NCBI RefSeq assembly: GCF_003950315.1
Contig: NZ_NGJT01000011.1
Span: 1-64,000, forward strand
Reading direction: 5' to 3'
Source: Vagococcus bubulae
GTDB lineage: Bacteria; Bacillota; Bacilli; Lactobacillales; Vagococcaceae
Length of the DNA: 64,000 nucleotides
Positions within the stretch are counted from its first letter, which is position 1, and every line of letters starts with the position of its first letter. Below the pieces are notes generated by a model. It saw nothing but the letters and a program-made list of their open reading frames with translations. It had not been told where the DNA came from and made no database searches. Below, piece after piece: positions 48,801 to 59,435 of this stretch. The position numbers and the translations under genes are program-made.

Positions 48801-50105
48801 ATGACGATGAAATATCAGAAACCAAAAGGAACAAACGATATTTTACCCGGCGAATCAGAAAAATGGCAGTTTGTTGAATCAACTGCTCGTGATGTATTAA
48901 AAAAATATGACTTTCATGAAGTCAGAACGCCAATGTTTGAACATATTGAAGTAATCACTCGTGGTGTTGGTGAATCAACAGATATTGTGACCAAAGAGAT
49001 GTATGATTTTAAAGACAAAGGTGATCGCCATATTACACTTCGACCTGAAGGAACAGCTCCTTTGGTTCGTTCATATGTTGAACATAAATTGTTTGGTCCA
49101 GAGCATCAAAACCCATTTAAAGCATTTTATATTGGGCCAATGTTCCGTTATGAACGCCCACAAGCTGGACGTCTACGTCAATTTAATCAAATGGGGATAG
49201 AAGTATTAGGAAGTAGTAATCCTGCAACCGATGTTGAAGGGATTTTAGTTGCACTTGATTTCTTTAAACGCTTAGGTGTGACGCACACACAATTAGTCAT
49301 TAACTCATTAGGAACAAGAGAGAATCGAATGGTTTATCGTCAAGCGTTAATTGATTACTTAGAACCATTAAGTGATCAACTAAGTGATGATTCAAAACGT
49401 CGTTTACATACTAATCCACTCCGTGTGTTAGATAGTAAAGATAAAAAAGATAAAGAAATCGTTGAGAACGCCCCTTCAATTTTAGACTATCTTGATGAAG
49501 AATCAAATGCCTTCTTTACAGAAGTGAAATCATTGCTTGATGCAATGGGTGTTGAGTATGTTGTCGATCATCGAATGGTTCGAGGCCTGGATTATTACAA
49601 TCATACTGTATTTGAAATCATGAGTAATGCACCAGGATTTAATGGTGCGATTACAACAATTTGTGCAGGTGGTCGTTATGATGGATTGGTATCAGAATTT
49701 AATGGGCCAGATAGTCATGATTCAGGATTTGGGTTTGGTATGGGAATCGAGCGCGTATTAATCACGATGGAAGCAGAAGGAGTAGAGATTCCAGCTGCGA
49801 CAAATGTTGATGTGTATGTCGTTGGTTTAGGTGAAGAAACAAATTGCGAAAGTTTGAAACTAGCACAAGCAGCAAGACAAGCTGGATTTGTTTGCGAACG
49901 TGATTTTCTAAATCGTAAAGCCAAAGCACAATTCAAATCAGCTGATAAGCTAAATGCCAAAATGGTCTTAGTTATCGGAGAGTCTGAGTTGGCAGAGAAA
50001 AATGTTCGAGTTAAAAATATGGTAACAGGCGAGGAATCAACCGTTCCTTTAGCTGATATCTATGCTTCTTTTACAGATGTTTATCACAACATCATAGGAG
50101 AATAA
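48801..50105 (+). CDS. hisS: Histidyl-tRNA synthetase
   Basis: A 434-residue class II synthetase. It has [19 protein letters not shown], motif 2 in [18 protein letters not shown], the histidine signature [15 protein letters not shown], and motif 3 in [15 protein letters not shown]. The C-terminal anticodon domain (~335-434) is complete. This is a true HisRS, not the shorter HisZ. The ATG at 48801 has AAAAGGA 6 nt upstream. No T-box leader is visible in the 124 bp before it. Its usual partner aspS does not follow; yitT does. It sits within the histidine-degradation region. Confidence 0.95.
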   Translation: MTMKYQKPKGTNDILPGESEKWQFVESTARDVLKKYDFHEVRTPMFEHIEVITRGVGESTDIVTKEMYDFKDKGDRHITLRPEGTAPLVRSYVEHKLFGPEHQNPFKAFYIGPMFRYERPQAGRLRQFNQMGIEVLGSSNPATDVEGILVALDFFKRLGVTHTQLVINSLGTRENRMVYRQALIDYLEPLSDQLSDDSKRRLHTNPLRVLDSKDKKDKEIVENAPSILDYLDEESNAFFTEVKSLLDAMGVEYVVDHRMVRGLDYYNHTVFEIMSNAPGFNGAITTICAGGRYDGLVSEFNGPDSHDSGFGFGMGIERVLITMEAEGVEIPAATNVDVYVVGLGEETNCESLKLAQAARQAGFVCERDFLNRKAKAQFKSADKLNAKMVLVIGESELAEKNVRVKNMVTGEESTVPLADIYASFTDVYHNIIGE

Positions 50106-50129
50106 AAGAAGCGTTGGAGGAGACTTATC

Positions 50130-51008
50130 ATGAAACAGTTTAGCAAAGATTCTAATTCTATTGCTGATTATACTCGTAAATTAACAGTCATCTTTTTGTA
50201 TGCATTGCTATATGCGATTGCACTTAATATGTTTTGGCACCCAGCTTCTATTTATACTGGAGGAATTACTGGTTTTTCACAAATCATTAACACGGTTGTT
50301 GAAAAATGGTTTGGTGTAAGTTTATCTATCTCTGTCATTTATTATTTATTGAACTTACCATTTTTATTATATGGTTGGAAAAAAATGAATAAAGAGATTG
50401 TTATTTTTACTTTATTAAGTGTTACAGCAGCGTCTATTGCTATTAGCATTGTCCCAGAAATTGTTTTGACAAAAGACCCAATCATTTGTGCATTGTTTGG
50501 TGGAGCAATAGGTGGTAGTTCATTAGGGTTAGCACTAAAAAATGGGATTGCCACAGGTGGGTTGGATATTGGAATCATTGCCATTCGCCGTAAAACTGGT
50601 CGTAGTATAGGATCAATTTCGATGATTATCAATGGAATCATTGTGTTAGCTGCCGGTTATTTATTTGGTTTTCCATATGCTTTTTATAGTTTGTTATCCA
50701 TCATTGTGAGTGGAAAAGTGACTGACTTTATTTTTACCAAACAACAAAAAATGCAAGCCTTAATTATTACTAGACAGCCTGAAAAAGTGGTGGCAGAACT
50801 TAAAGTTCGTTTGCTTAGAGGTGTGACGATTTTAAATGAAGCAGAAGGGGCGTATGATCATCGTGAAAAAGTGGTTCTTTTGACGGTTATTACGCGCTAT
50901 GAAATGCCATTATTGGAAGAAGCAATTAAAGAAGCGGATAATGAGGCCTTTGTTAGTATCTCAGAAAATGTTCATACTATTGGGAAATTTGACGATTTTG
51001 AATTTTAG
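50130..51008 (+). CDS. YitT family membrane protein
   Basis: A 292-residue protein with five or six N-terminal hydrophobic segments (YALLYAIALNMFWHPASIYTG, GGAIGGSSLGLALKNGIATG) and a C-terminal cytosolic DUF2179 domain (~200-290, EGAYDHREKVVLLTVI). The family is widespread in Firmicutes, and its transport role is unproven. It follows hisS by 24 bp with a GGAGGAG site and ends at a bidirectional terminator. Confidence 0.85.
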   Translation: MKQFSKDSNSIADYTRKLTVIFLYALLYAIALNMFWHPASIYTGGITGFSQIINTVVEKWFGVSLSISVIYYLLNLPFLLYGWKKMNKEIVIFTLLSVTAASIAISIVPEIVLTKDPIICALFGGAIGGSSLGLALKNGIATGGLDIGIIAIRRKTGRSIGSISMIINGIIVLAAGYLFGFPYAFYSLLSIIVSGKVTDFIFTKQQKMQALIITRQPEKVVAELKVRLLRGVTILNEAEGAYDHREKVVLLTVITRYEMPLLEEAIKEADNEAFVSISENVHTIGKFDDFEF

Positions 51009-51019
51009 CTAAAAGAAAA

Positions 51020-51052
51020 GCCATTCAGCAATACAAACTGAATGGCTTTTTA
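51020..51052. terminator. Bidirectional terminator between yitT and hutI
   Basis: AAAGCCATTCAG, nine-base loop, CTGAATGGCTTTTT between convergent genes. Confidence 0.9.
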
Positions 51053-51088
51053 ATAAACTCATTTTCACATGACAGGTAAAAATAAGAC

Positions 51089-52354
51089 TTACACAATTTG
51101 ACGATTTTTTGAAACCAATTCTCCATTTTTGTAGACATCTTGAACGAGGTTTGTTGCAAAGAAATATAAAGGATAATCAATATTTGGTGCATCAAATACG
51201 GCAATGTCTGCTCGTTTTCCTTCAGTGAAACTACCAATTTTATCTCCTAAACCAACAGAGTAAGCAGCATTGATTGTCACGGCATTAAATACTTGAATAG
51301 GTGTTAAATGCATTTTGAAACAACCAAGTTGCATAATAAATTGGATATTAGCTGTTGGACAACTTCCTGGATTTGAATCTGTTGATAACGTAATTGCCAT
51401 GCCTGCCTCTAACATTTTTTTAGCAGGTGCATAAGTATCTGCCATTAAACTAAAAGTTGTTCCTGGTAGTAAGTTACCAATAACACCAGATTCACTCATT
51501 TTTTTGATTCCTTCATCAGTAGCAGCCATTAAATGCTCGGCACTCACTGTTTCAAGTTCGGCTGCAACGTCTACTCCGCCGATTGAATCAATTTCATCAG
51601 CATGGATACGTAATTTGAAGTCTAAGTCTTTTGCTGCTTGAAGTAAGCGACGAGATTGTTCTGCTGTAAATACCCCTGTTTCACAGAAAATATCACAGAA
51701 ATCAGCTAATTTTTCTTCTTTTACTTTTGGAAGCATTTCTGAAATAATATGGTCAATAAATGCATCACCGTCACCATTAAATTCTTCTGGAATAGCGTGT
51801 GCAGCCATGAAAGTTGAAACTAAGTCAATTGGATGGGTATGGTTGAGTTCTTTGACTACTTCCATTTGTCTTTTTTCTGTTTCCCAGTCAAGACCATAAC
51901 CACTTTTGGCTTCAACAGTTGTTACACCATGGATTAACATCTCATCTAATAAATGACTTGATTTATTATAAAGTGTGTCAAAAGAAGCACTCTTTGTTGA
52001 GCGAACAGTACTTAAAATACCGCCACCTTCTTTTAAGATGTCTAAGTAAGACACACCGTTGAGTTTTTTTGCAAATTCATTTTCACGACTACCACCATAA
52101 ACTAAGTGTGTATGGCAATCAATCAATCCTGGTGTTGCTAATTTACCTGTGTAATCATGAATTTTAGTATGTTCACCGATTAGTGATTCATCAGGATGAC
52201 CACTACCGATTTTTAAAATTTTTCCATTTTTAATGGCAATATAACCATCTTCAATAATGGTTGCTTCAGACATTTCCGAACCCTTTAGAGCTCGTTGTTT
52301 ATCTATGGGTGAAAAAATTTGACTAAAGTGTACTAATAGTTTATCTGCTTGCAT
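51089..52354 (-). CDS. hutI: Imidazolonepropionase
   Basis: A 421-residue amidohydrolase turning imidazolone propionate into N-formimino-L-glutamate, the substrate of FtcD. The metal motif is in [19 protein letters not shown]. Also present are [32 protein letters not shown] and [16 protein letters not shown] with the metal-binding Asp. It has a strong GGAGGA site 8 nt before the ATG. It is divergent from hutU across a 248-bp gap. Confidence 0.96.
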   Translation of the reverse strand: MQADKLLVHFSQIFSPIDKQRALKGSEMSEATIIEDGYIAIKNGKILKIGSGHPDESLIGEHTKIHDYTGKLATPGLIDCHTHLVYGGSRENEFAKKLNGVSYLDILKEGGGILSTVRSTKSASFDTLYNKSSHLLDEMLIHGVTTVEAKSGYGLDWETEKRQMEVVKELNHTHPIDLVSTFMAAHAIPEEFNGDGDAFIDHIISEMLPKVKEEKLADFCDIFCETGVFTAEQSRRLLQAAKDLDFKLRIHADEIDSIGGVDVAAELETVSAEHLMAATDEGIKKMSESGVIGNLLPGTTFSLMADTYAPAKKMLEAGMAITLSTDSNPGSCPTANIQFIMQLGCFKMHLTPIQVFNAVTINAAYSVGLGDKIGSFTEGKRADIAVFDAPNIDYPLYFFATNLVQDVYKNGELVSKNRQIV

Positions 52355-52602
52355 GAATGATTCCTCCTTTTATTCTTACACTAATTATAACCATTTAATG
52401 AATATAATGTAGTCTTGTATCATCTAAAAAGAGTCAAAAAAATTTTTTTGCAAAAAAAAGAGAAAAAAAGAGACTTTTAACTATGAATTGACTCATAATA
52501 GACTATAGGAGGATAAACTAAAGCCATAACTTAATGATTCATTCACTTATATCTACAGGAAAAGAAATAAGAAACGTAAGATAAACTAAGGAGGAAGTAA
52601 CA
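52355..52602. promoter_or_regulatory. Divergent hutI-hutU control region
   Basis: 248 AT-rich bases. On the minus strand a TATAAT near 52387 is a likely -10 for hutI. On the plus strand TTGACT and CATAAT around 52488-52500 are candidate elements for hutU. A good cre site was not found. Confidence 0.4.
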
Positions 52603-54627
52603 ATGATTAAAAATACTGATATTAGTAAAGCGATGACAATTAAATTACCAGACGTGTTACCTGACATGCCTGAATTTCAAGAAGGCATTCGTCGTGCACC
52701 AGATAGAGGATTTCGTTTAACTGAAGCACAAACTGAATTGGCATTAAAAAATGCGCTTCGTTATGTACCAGAACAATTTCATGATCAAGTGATTCCAGAA
52801 TTCTTAGAAGAATTAAAAACAAGAGGTCGTATTTATGGCTATCGTTGGTATCCGAAAGAACGTATTCATGGTAAACCAATTGATGAGTACAAAGGAAAAT
52901 GTACTGCTGCTAAAGCAATGCAAGTGATGATTGATAATAACTTAGACTTTGATATTGCACTTTATCCATATGAATTAGTGACTTATGGAGAAACAGGTCA
53001 AGTTTGTTCAAACTGGATGCAATATCAATTAATTAAACGATACTTAGAAGAAATGACAGATGAACAAACCTTGGTTCTTGAATCAGGCCATCCATTAGGA
53101 CTATTTGCTTCTAAAAAAGATGCCCCAAGAGTCATCATCACAAACGGTTTACTAGTTGGTGAATATGATAATATTCATGATTGGGAAATTGCTGAACAAA
53201 TGGGTGTGACAAACTACGGTCAAATGACTGCTGGTGGTTGGATGTATATTGGACCACAAGGAATTGTTCATGGAACATTTAATACATTATTAAATGCAGG
53301 TCGTTTGAAATTAGGTATTCCAGATGATGGTGATTTAACTGGAAAATTATTTATCACTTCTGGTTTAGGTGGAATGAGTGGGGCTCAAGGTAAAGCTGGT
53401 GAAATTGCTAAATCAGTGACAATCGTAGCAGAAGTTGACCGCTCTCGTATTGATACTCGTTTAGAACAAGGATGGATTAGTCATGTGACTGAAACACCAG
53501 AAGAAACAATGACTTTAGCAAAAGAATATTTAGATAAAAAAGATTCAACATCTATTGCTTTCCATGGAAATATTGTTGATTTACTTGAATACGTTGACAA
53601 ACATGACATTCATGTTGACTTATTATCAGACCAAACATCTTGTCACAATGTGTACGAAGGTGGTTACTGTCCAGTAGGTATTACATTTGATGAAAGAACT
53701 CGTTTACTTGCTGAAGATCAAGAAACATTTAGAAAAATGATTGATGACACTCTAGCTCGTCACTTTAACGTGATTAAATCATTAACAAGCAAAGGAACTT
53801 ACTTCTTTGACTACGGTAACTCATTTATGAAAGCTATCTATGATACAGGCATTAAAGAAATTTCTAAAAATGGTGTGGACGATAAAGATGGATTTATTTG
53901 GCCATCATATGTAGAAGATATTATGGGACCTATGTTATTTGACTATGGTTATGGTCCATTTAGATGGGTATGTTTATCACGTAAGCACGAAGATTTAATG
54001 GCAACAGATAGAGCAGCTATGGAAGTCATTGATCCAACTCGTCGCTATCAAGACCGTGACAATTATAACTGGATTCGTGACGCTGAAGATAACAAATTAG
54101 TTGTCGGAACTGAAGCACGTATTTTATATCAAGATGCTATGGGTCGTGTTAATATTGCTCTTAAATTTAATGAAATGGTTCGCCGTGGAGAAATTGGTCC
54201 TGTCATGATTGGTCGTGACCACCATGACGTATCAGGAACAGACTCACCATTCCGTGAAACATCAAATATTAAAGATGGAAGTAATGTCACAGCTGATATG
54301 GCAACACAATGTTATGCAGGTAATGCAGCACGTGGTATGAGTTTAATCGCACTACACAACGGTGGTGGCGTTGGTATTGGTAAATCAATCAACGGTGGAT
54401 TTGGTTTAGTATTAGATGGTTCTGAATTGACAGATGACATCATTAAATCTGCTATTGCATGGGACACTATGGGTGGCGTGGCTCGTCGTAGTTGGGCAAG
54501 AAATGACCATGCGATTGAAACATCAATGGAATACAATGAAATGAGAAAAGGTTCAGATCACATTACCATTCCATACTTAGCTGATGAAGAAAAAGTAAAA
54601 TCAGCTGTAAGTAAATTATTTAAATAA
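52603..54627 (+). CDS. hutU: Urocanate hydratase
   Basis: A 674-residue NAD-containing hydratase turning urocanate into imidazolone propionate. It has GKCTAAKAMQVMIDNNLDFD, WMYIGPQGIVHGTFNTLLNAG, FITSGLGGMSGAQGKAGEIA, SDQTSCHNVYEGGYCPVG and MIGRDHHDVSGTDSPFRETS. It is about 120 residues longer than the ~555-residue proteobacterial enzyme, the long form seen in streptococci and some anaerobes. It has its own terminator. Confidence 0.95.
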   Translation: MIKNTDISKAMTIKLPDVLPDMPEFQEGIRRAPDRGFRLTEAQTELALKNALRYVPEQFHDQVIPEFLEELKTRGRIYGYRWYPKERIHGKPIDEYKGKCTAAKAMQVMIDNNLDFDIALYPYELVTYGETGQVCSNWMQYQLIKRYLEEMTDEQTLVLESGHPLGLFASKKDAPRVIITNGLLVGEYDNIHDWEIAEQMGVTNYGQMTAGGWMYIGPQGIVHGTFNTLLNAGRLKLGIPDDGDLTGKLFITSGLGGMSGAQGKAGEIAKSVTIVAEVDRSRIDTRLEQGWISHVTETPEETMTLAKEYLDKKDSTSIAFHGNIVDLLEYVDKHDIHVDLLSDQTSCHNVYEGGYCPVGITFDERTRLLAEDQETFRKMIDDTLARHFNVIKSLTSKGTYFFDYGNSFMKAIYDTGIKEISKNGVDDKDGFIWPSYVEDIMGPMLFDYGYGPFRWVCLSRKHEDLMATDRAAMEVIDPTRRYQDRDNYNWIRDAEDNKLVVGTEARILYQDAMGRVNIALKFNEMVRRGEIGPVMIGRDHHDVSGTDSPFRETSNIKDGSNVTADMATQCYAGNAARGMSLIALHNGGGVGIGKSINGGFGLVLDGSELTDDIIKSAIAWDTMGGVARRSWARNDHAIETSMEYNEMRKGSDHITIPYLADEEKVKSAVSKLFK

Positions 54628-54659
54628 CGATTAGAGTGGACTTCCTATCCAAATTTCTA

Positions 54660-54692
54660 ATAGCCCTCACAAGAATATTGTGAGGGTTTTTT
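54660..54692 (+). terminator. Terminator after hutU
   Basis: AGCCCTCACAA, short loop, TTGTGAGGGT followed by TTTTT. Confidence 0.85.
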
Positions 54693-54718
54693 ATCTCTAT
54701 CATTTAGTCGAAAACGAT

Positions 54719-54752
54719 TTCTTTTAATGTTATAAAATAGTATAATTATACT
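54719..54752 (+). promoter_or_regulatory. Promoter with a 14-bp palindrome over the -10
   Basis: TTCTTT, 16 bp, TATAAT (54741-54746). The perfect palindrome AGTATAATTATACT (54739-54752) covers the -10, a place where a regulator could block its own promoter. Confidence 0.4.
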
Positions 54753-54826
54753 GAGGATGTATGATGTGTGTCTTTTTTTATACAGACAAAGGTAAGAATG
54801 ATAATAGTGGGGGAGCGTTTTAAAGT

Positions 54827-57800
54827 ATGGGAGATTATTTGAATTGTCGATTGTTTGGAACACCAGAAGTCAGTTTAAATGGTGAGATAGTGTTGTTTTC
54901 GTTCTCGAAAATTAATGCGATGCTTTATTATTTATTGATTAATAAAACAGTCAGCCGAGATGAATTGTCAGGACTTTTATGGCCAGATAAAAGTGATAAA
55001 AATGCTAAGAAAAACTTAAGAAATGCTATCTATCAAGCCAATAAAAGTTTAGGGATGGAGCTCATTATTTCTCCTAATAAATCATTATTGATGTTGAATG
55101 ATTCAATCAATTTAACCAGTGATGTGGAACAATTTACACAAGATTCTGAAACATATTATTACCTTTATAAAGGTGAGTTTTTAAAGGGATTTTATCTAAA
55201 AGAATGTGAAGGATTTGACTTCTGGGTTGTTCGTATGAAAAGTTTTTATGAAAAAAAATTCGTTGAGACAGTACATCGACGAATTAAAAAAGACATAGCT
55301 GAAGGGATCAATGAACACGTAGAAGAAACTATTGAACAATTAATGTTTATTGATGAATTTAATGAAATTAATTACCAATACTTAATGACGTTTTATCAAC
55401 AACAAGGACGAGATAATAAAGTAGTGGATGTGTATCATAAATTATCTAATCTTTTGAAGTCAGAATTAGGGGTGACACCTAATAAACAGACAAAAGAAAT
55501 TTATGATGCTTCTCTTGAGAAAATTGTTTCTGAGAACACCACGAAAAATCAACGTTTTTCTTCATTATTTTATGGTCGTTCAGGTGAGTTGCAACAATTA
55601 TCAGTTAACTTTGCTGCGTTTAAACGACATCACCCTTACCAATCAGTAGTGGTCAGAGGAGAAGCAGGGATAGGGAAAAGTGCCTTAATTAACCGAGCGA
55701 TTGATAGTGTAGAGGATGATTTCAAAGTGATTGAAACTCAATGCTATCAAGCAGAAGAAAAACATTTATTGCGTCCATGGAAAAAAATAATTGATCAGTT
55801 GAGCGAAATGATTGAAGAACAAGAATTAATTGACCCCATACTTTGGCAAAAAGTTATTCGAAAAGTTTTTCCTAATTTCACCCAACCTTTTTTAGATGTG
55901 ATTTCGCATAGTGATACGGAACCTTACAAGGAAAAAATGTTGTCGGATTTGATGATTGAGGCGATTAACAAGTTGTCAGAACAGCAACAATTAGTTTTTT
56001 TATTTGACGACATACAGTGGATGGATGAATCAAGTTTAGATTTACTGACAACAGTGATGCTTCATTGTCACACAAATACGATGTTTTTGATGTCAGCACG
56101 AAGCGTTGAACGATACCCACTTGATAAGTTTATCAATACATTGAAGCAAAGTGGAAAATTAGCTGTTATTAATTTGGAGCCATTTTCTTATGAAGAAACA
56201 GATGGATTTATTCGGAAAAAATTACCTGATGTTGATGTGACCACTACGATTGTTGATAATGTTTATCAACATACAGAGGGAAATTTATTCTTTTTAATCG
56301 AATATGTCTCGCTGTTAAAAAGTAACACGAATTTGAATACAATGACGGTTAAAATGAAAGATGCCTTACGCAATCGTTTCTTATATTTATCGGAAGAAGA
56401 GCAAGAACTAGTATCTATTATTTCTTATTTTTATGATTATGCCTTAATTGATAGTTTGGTTTTTTTAACAGATAAATCAAGCTATGACATTGTGGCAATG
56501 ATTGAGCGACTGGTCTCTAAAAATATTTTGGTGGAAAAAGTGGTTCGTGATAAGATTGCGACAAGTTTTACTCATGTGAAGTTAAGAGAATTTGTTTATA
56601 TGACACAATCATTAGCGAAAAAAAGAGTTTTACATCACCGTATTGCAGAGTTTTTAGAATCACAATTAAAACCGGGTGGTAATGATATATTGCAATATGA
56701 TACGATTGCCTATCACTATAAACATGGGAAAGATGAATTAAAAGGATTAAAATATCGTCTGAAATATTTTGAAGGATATTTAGGCTTTTATCACGAGCTA
56801 TTTCCAGTAGAAGGACAGTATGGTGTTGATCCATTTAGTTTCAATAAAGAGTGGGCAACTGAACAATTTGAAAAAATTAATCAACGTTTATCTCAATTAA
56901 GTCAAGAAGACAAACAGACTGATTTATACAATTTGTTGCAGTTACAATACTTGTATCTTGAAGGGCGATTTTTAATTAAATATGGTGAGTATGATAGAGG
57001 TGTATCCAATATTCAAAGTGTGCTACATCGAGCAAAAGAGTTGAATGAGCAAGCGTATTTATTAAACGGCTATAAGCAAATGATTTATTATTATATTCAA
57101 ATAAATGAGCCAAAAGAGATGATTTATTATATCGAGCTTGCACTAGATTTATCCATTAGAGAAAACAATCATCAATCAATTGGTATTTTGCTTAGATTAA
57201 AAGGCCTGTATCATATGATGAGTGGCAATAATACGGTTGCCGAAAAATTATTGCAAGAGTCAATCAATACGTTTATGCTAACAGATGAGATTAGCAAAAA
57301 ATATTCAGTAAGTATCGCGGCAGCTTACAATTACTTGGGAGAAATCCGAATGAACTCAGGTGAGTATAAAGAAGCTGTTGAGATGTTTGAAAAAGCCATT
57401 TCCTTATGTCAAAGTAATAAAGCACTCTCTAGTTTAACAATATTTTATATTAATGAGGGAGTAGCGCTATTTGCTTTAGAAAATTATGATGAAGCGGAAA
57501 TCTATTTTTTAAAAGCAGAGGAGATTTTTTCAAGCTTAAATTTTTATTGGAAACGAGCGAAACTTGACGCTTACTTGTCTATTTTATATGCACAAAAAAA
57601 TCATGTTCAAAAGGCACAATTTTATCTGACTCAAGGAGAAAAACATGCTAAACGCATGGGAAATTGCCGAGATATTGGGATGATCGAGTATGCTAAATAC
57701 ATTAACTATCATCAGTATCATCATGATGAATTGGAAGGTGTTTTGTCGATTGAAGAGATTTGTGACTATTTAAATGTCTACCAAGATGCTTATGAAATTA

Positions 57801-57829
57801 ACCAATTAAAAAGCGATAGCTGTTATTAA
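54827..57829 (+). CDS. SARP/BTAD transcriptional regulator with AAA ATPase and TPR domains
   Basis: A 1000-residue regulator. Residues ~1-90 form an OmpR-like winged helix (CRLFGTPEVSLNGEIVLFSF, LSGLLWPDKSDKNAKKNLRN). Residues ~95-240 are the bacterial transcriptional activator domain. The ATPase domain (~250-540) has Walker A in GEAGIGKS (278-285) and Walker B VFLFDDIQW (390-398). Residues ~640-985 contain tetratricopeptide repeats (AYNYLGEIRMNSGEYKEAVEMF). This is the AfsR/MalT-like plan, where ATP and a ligand switch the activator on. Its place after hutU makes it a candidate hut activator, though the neighbouring kinase gene is an equal candidate target. Confidence 0.85.
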   Translation: MGDYLNCRLFGTPEVSLNGEIVLFSFSKINAMLYYLLINKTVSRDELSGLLWPDKSDKNAKKNLRNAIYQANKSLGMELIISPNKSLLMLNDSINLTSDVEQFTQDSETYYYLYKGEFLKGFYLKECEGFDFWVVRMKSFYEKKFVETVHRRIKKDIAEGINEHVEETIEQLMFIDEFNEINYQYLMTFYQQQGRDNKVVDVYHKLSNLLKSELGVTPNKQTKEIYDASLEKIVSENTTKNQRFSSLFYGRSGELQQLSVNFAAFKRHHPYQSVVVRGEAGIGKSALINRAIDSVEDDFKVIETQCYQAEEKHLLRPWKKIIDQLSEMIEEQELIDPILWQKVIRKVFPNFTQPFLDVISHSDTEPYKEKMLSDLMIEAINKLSEQQQLVFLFDDIQWMDESSLDLLTTVMLHCHTNTMFLMSARSVERYPLDKFINTLKQSGKLAVINLEPFSYEETDGFIRKKLPDVDVTTTIVDNVYQHTEGNLFFLIEYVSLLKSNTNLNTMTVKMKDALRNRFLYLSEEEQELVSIISYFYDYALIDSLVFLTDKSSYDIVAMIERLVSKNILVEKVVRDKIATSFTHVKLREFVYMTQSLAKKRVLHHRIAEFLESQLKPGGNDILQYDTIAYHYKHGKDELKGLKYRLKYFEGYLGFYHELFPVEGQYGVDPFSFNKEWATEQFEKINQRLSQLSQEDKQTDLYNLLQLQYLYLEGRFLIKYGEYDRGVSNIQSVLHRAKELNEQAYLLNGYKQMIYYYIQINEPKEMIYYIELALDLSIRENNHQSIGILLRLKGLYHMMSGNNTVAEKLLQESINTFMLTDEISKKYSVSIAAAYNYLGEIRMNSGEYKEAVEMFEKAISLCQSNKALSSLTIFYINEGVALFALENYDEAEIYFLKAEEIFSSLNFYWKRAKLDAYLSILYAQKNHVQKAQFYLTQGEKHAKRMGNCRDIGMIEYAKYINYHQYHHDELEGVLSIEEICDYLNVYQDAYEINQLKSDSCY

Positions 57830-57837
57830 TGAACAGC

Positions 57838-57877
57838 ACCTATTTGTCGACTAGTCATCGAGAAATAGGTTTTTTTA
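57838..57877 (+). terminator. Terminator after the SARP regulator
   Basis: ACCTATTT...AAATAGGT with inner CGA/TCG pairing, followed by TTTTTT. Confidence 0.85.
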
Positions 57878-57957
57878 TTTTATGTTTAAGAAGTTTAGTG
57901 AAAGAGAGTAAATGATGTTAAAATAAACGTATAACGAAAAAGAAGGGTGGATATAGT

Positions 57958-59358
57958 ATGTATCCTTTAGCAATTGATATTGGGACAACAAATATAAAAC
58001 TACAAATTTTTGAAAAAGATAATATTATTGAACAATTAAGTTTACCAGTGGAGACTTATACAGGTAGAGGAAATAAAGTGTATCAAAGTCCAGTCCATAT
58101 TTATCGTCAAATCGTACGAGGGATTCGTTCATTGACACAAGAAGGCTACAAAATAGATTCACTTGTATTAACTACAGCCATGCATGGTATTATGCCAATT
58201 GTTGAGGGAAAAGATGAAGAAATGTATATTTGGTTAGATGCACAAAGTAAACCTTTTATCGATGAAGTTAAATCAGAAAAAGATTATTTAAACTATTACC
58301 GAAAAACAGGAACACCAATTCATGAGATGTCTCCTTTTGCTAAAATTGGGCACTTTCAAAAAGAAAAATGGTTTAAAGATGTTACTCGTTGGGTAGGAAT
58401 GAAAGACTATTTAATGGAGCAATTAACAGGGGAGTTTGTGGTCGATTATTCCATTGCTTCTGCGACGGGTTTATTTAATATCCATGAAAAAAAATGGGAC
58501 AAAGAAATTTTGGAGAAAGTTGGGATTAATGAGTCACTCTTAGCCACTTTAGTTGATACTAATTATTCCGCACCATTGTTAGAACAAGTCGCAGATGAGA
58601 TGTTTTTAACGCCCAACATACCAGTATACATTGGAGCAAGTGATGGCTGTTTAGCCAGTTATGCTAGTTATGTGGCAAATGGAACTTTAAACACGATTAC
58701 AATAGGAACTAGTGGAGCAGTTAGAAAGTTATCTAAAACAATTGAATTAGATGAAACTGGCCAAACATTTTGTTATTACTTAAATGATACTTATTGGGTG
58801 GTTGGAGGAGCAACTAACAATGGTGGTCAAATTATGACTTGGGCAGAAGAAGTCTTTTTTAGTGGACAATCCATATTTCAAAATCTAAGCGAGTCTTTAA
58901 GTCAAGCTCCAATAGGTAGTGATGGACTATTATTTTTCCCATATTTAGCAGGGGAAAGAGCACCTATTTGGCAGGCAACACCACAAGGACAGTACACTGG
59001 CTTAAGTCTAGAACACACAAAATATCATTTAGTGAGAAGTTTAGTTGAGGGGATACTATATAATTTACGCTATATTAGTGAACTTGTGGAGTTAGAACCA
59101 AGAGAAATTACAATTAATGGTGGCTTCTTCTCGAATGAATTGCTTGCCATGATGGCAGCGGATATATTTGGTCAAAATGTTGTTCAGTCTGTATATAATG
59201 AACCAAATTTTGGAGCAGTTAGTTTGATTCATCCAGTAAAAACGTATTTATTGTCCGATCATCGACGAACTTTTTACACAGAAGGGAATTACCAACTGTA
59301 TACTAAGAGTTATGAAAAATTTAAAAAAGAACTAGAAACGAACATTATAAAAAAATAA
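57958..59358 (+). CDS. FGGY family carbohydrate kinase (gluconokinase-like)
   Basis: A 466-residue sugar kinase with two ASKHA domains: LAIDIGTTNIKLQIFEKDN, LVLTTAMHGIMPIVEG, GMKDYLMEQLTGEFVVDYS, NTITIGTSGAVRKLS and FFPYLAGERAPIW. These fit the gluconokinase (GntK) branch. No gluconate permease or 6-phosphogluconate dehydrogenase lies nearby, so the substrate is open. It has its own AGAAGGG site. Its last codons contain the PurBox-like element of the pur operon that follows. Confidence 0.8.
   Translation: MYPLAIDIGTTNIKLQIFEKDNIIEQLSLPVETYTGRGNKVYQSPVHIYRQIVRGIRSLTQEGYKIDSLVLTTAMHGIMPIVEGKDEEMYIWLDAQSKPFIDEVKSEKDYLNYYRKTGTPIHEMSPFAKIGHFQKEKWFKDVTRWVGMKDYLMEQLTGEFVVDYSIASATGLFNIHEKKWDKEILEKVGINESLLATLVDTNYSAPLLEQVADEMFLTPNIPVYIGASDGCLASYASYVANGTLNTITIGTSGAVRKLSKTIELDETGQTFCYYLNDTYWVVGGATNNGGQIMTWAEEVFFSGQSIFQNLSESLSQAPIGSDGLLFFPYLAGERAPIWQATPQGQYTGLSLEHTKYHLVRSLVEGILYNLRYISELVELEPREITINGGFFSNELLAMMAADIFGQNVVQSVYNEPNFGAVSLIHPVKTYLLSDHRRTFYTEGNYQLYTKSYEKFKKELETNIIKK
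59334..59346 (+). promoter_or_regulatory. PurBox-like element upstream of purE
   Basis: AGAAACGAACATT resembles the lactococcal PurBox AWWWCCGAACWWT (two differences). It lies in the end of the kinase gene, 40 bp before the -35. The core AAACGAACATTA recurs exactly ahead of purC. Confidence 0.65.
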
Positions 59359-59379
59359 TATAAAAATCTACGTATATTT

Positions 59380-59408
59380 TTGACAGGTAAAATATCACTT
59401 GTTACAAT
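59380..59408 (+). promoter_or_regulatory. Promoter of purE-purK-purB
   Basis: TTGACA, 17 bp, TACAAT: near-consensus. The leader is short, with no purine riboswitch visible. Confidence 0.8.
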
Positions 59409-59435
59409 GATAAAAAAGAGGAATGGAGAATTATA

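Noticed and set aside
52355-52602. cre site for hutU or hutI
   Set aside because: The best match (around GAAACGTAAGA) fits only about 10 of 14 positions.
59359-59435. Purine riboswitch ahead of purE
   Set aside because: The leader is too short for the aptamer and shows no three-way junction; the upstream PurBox explains control better.
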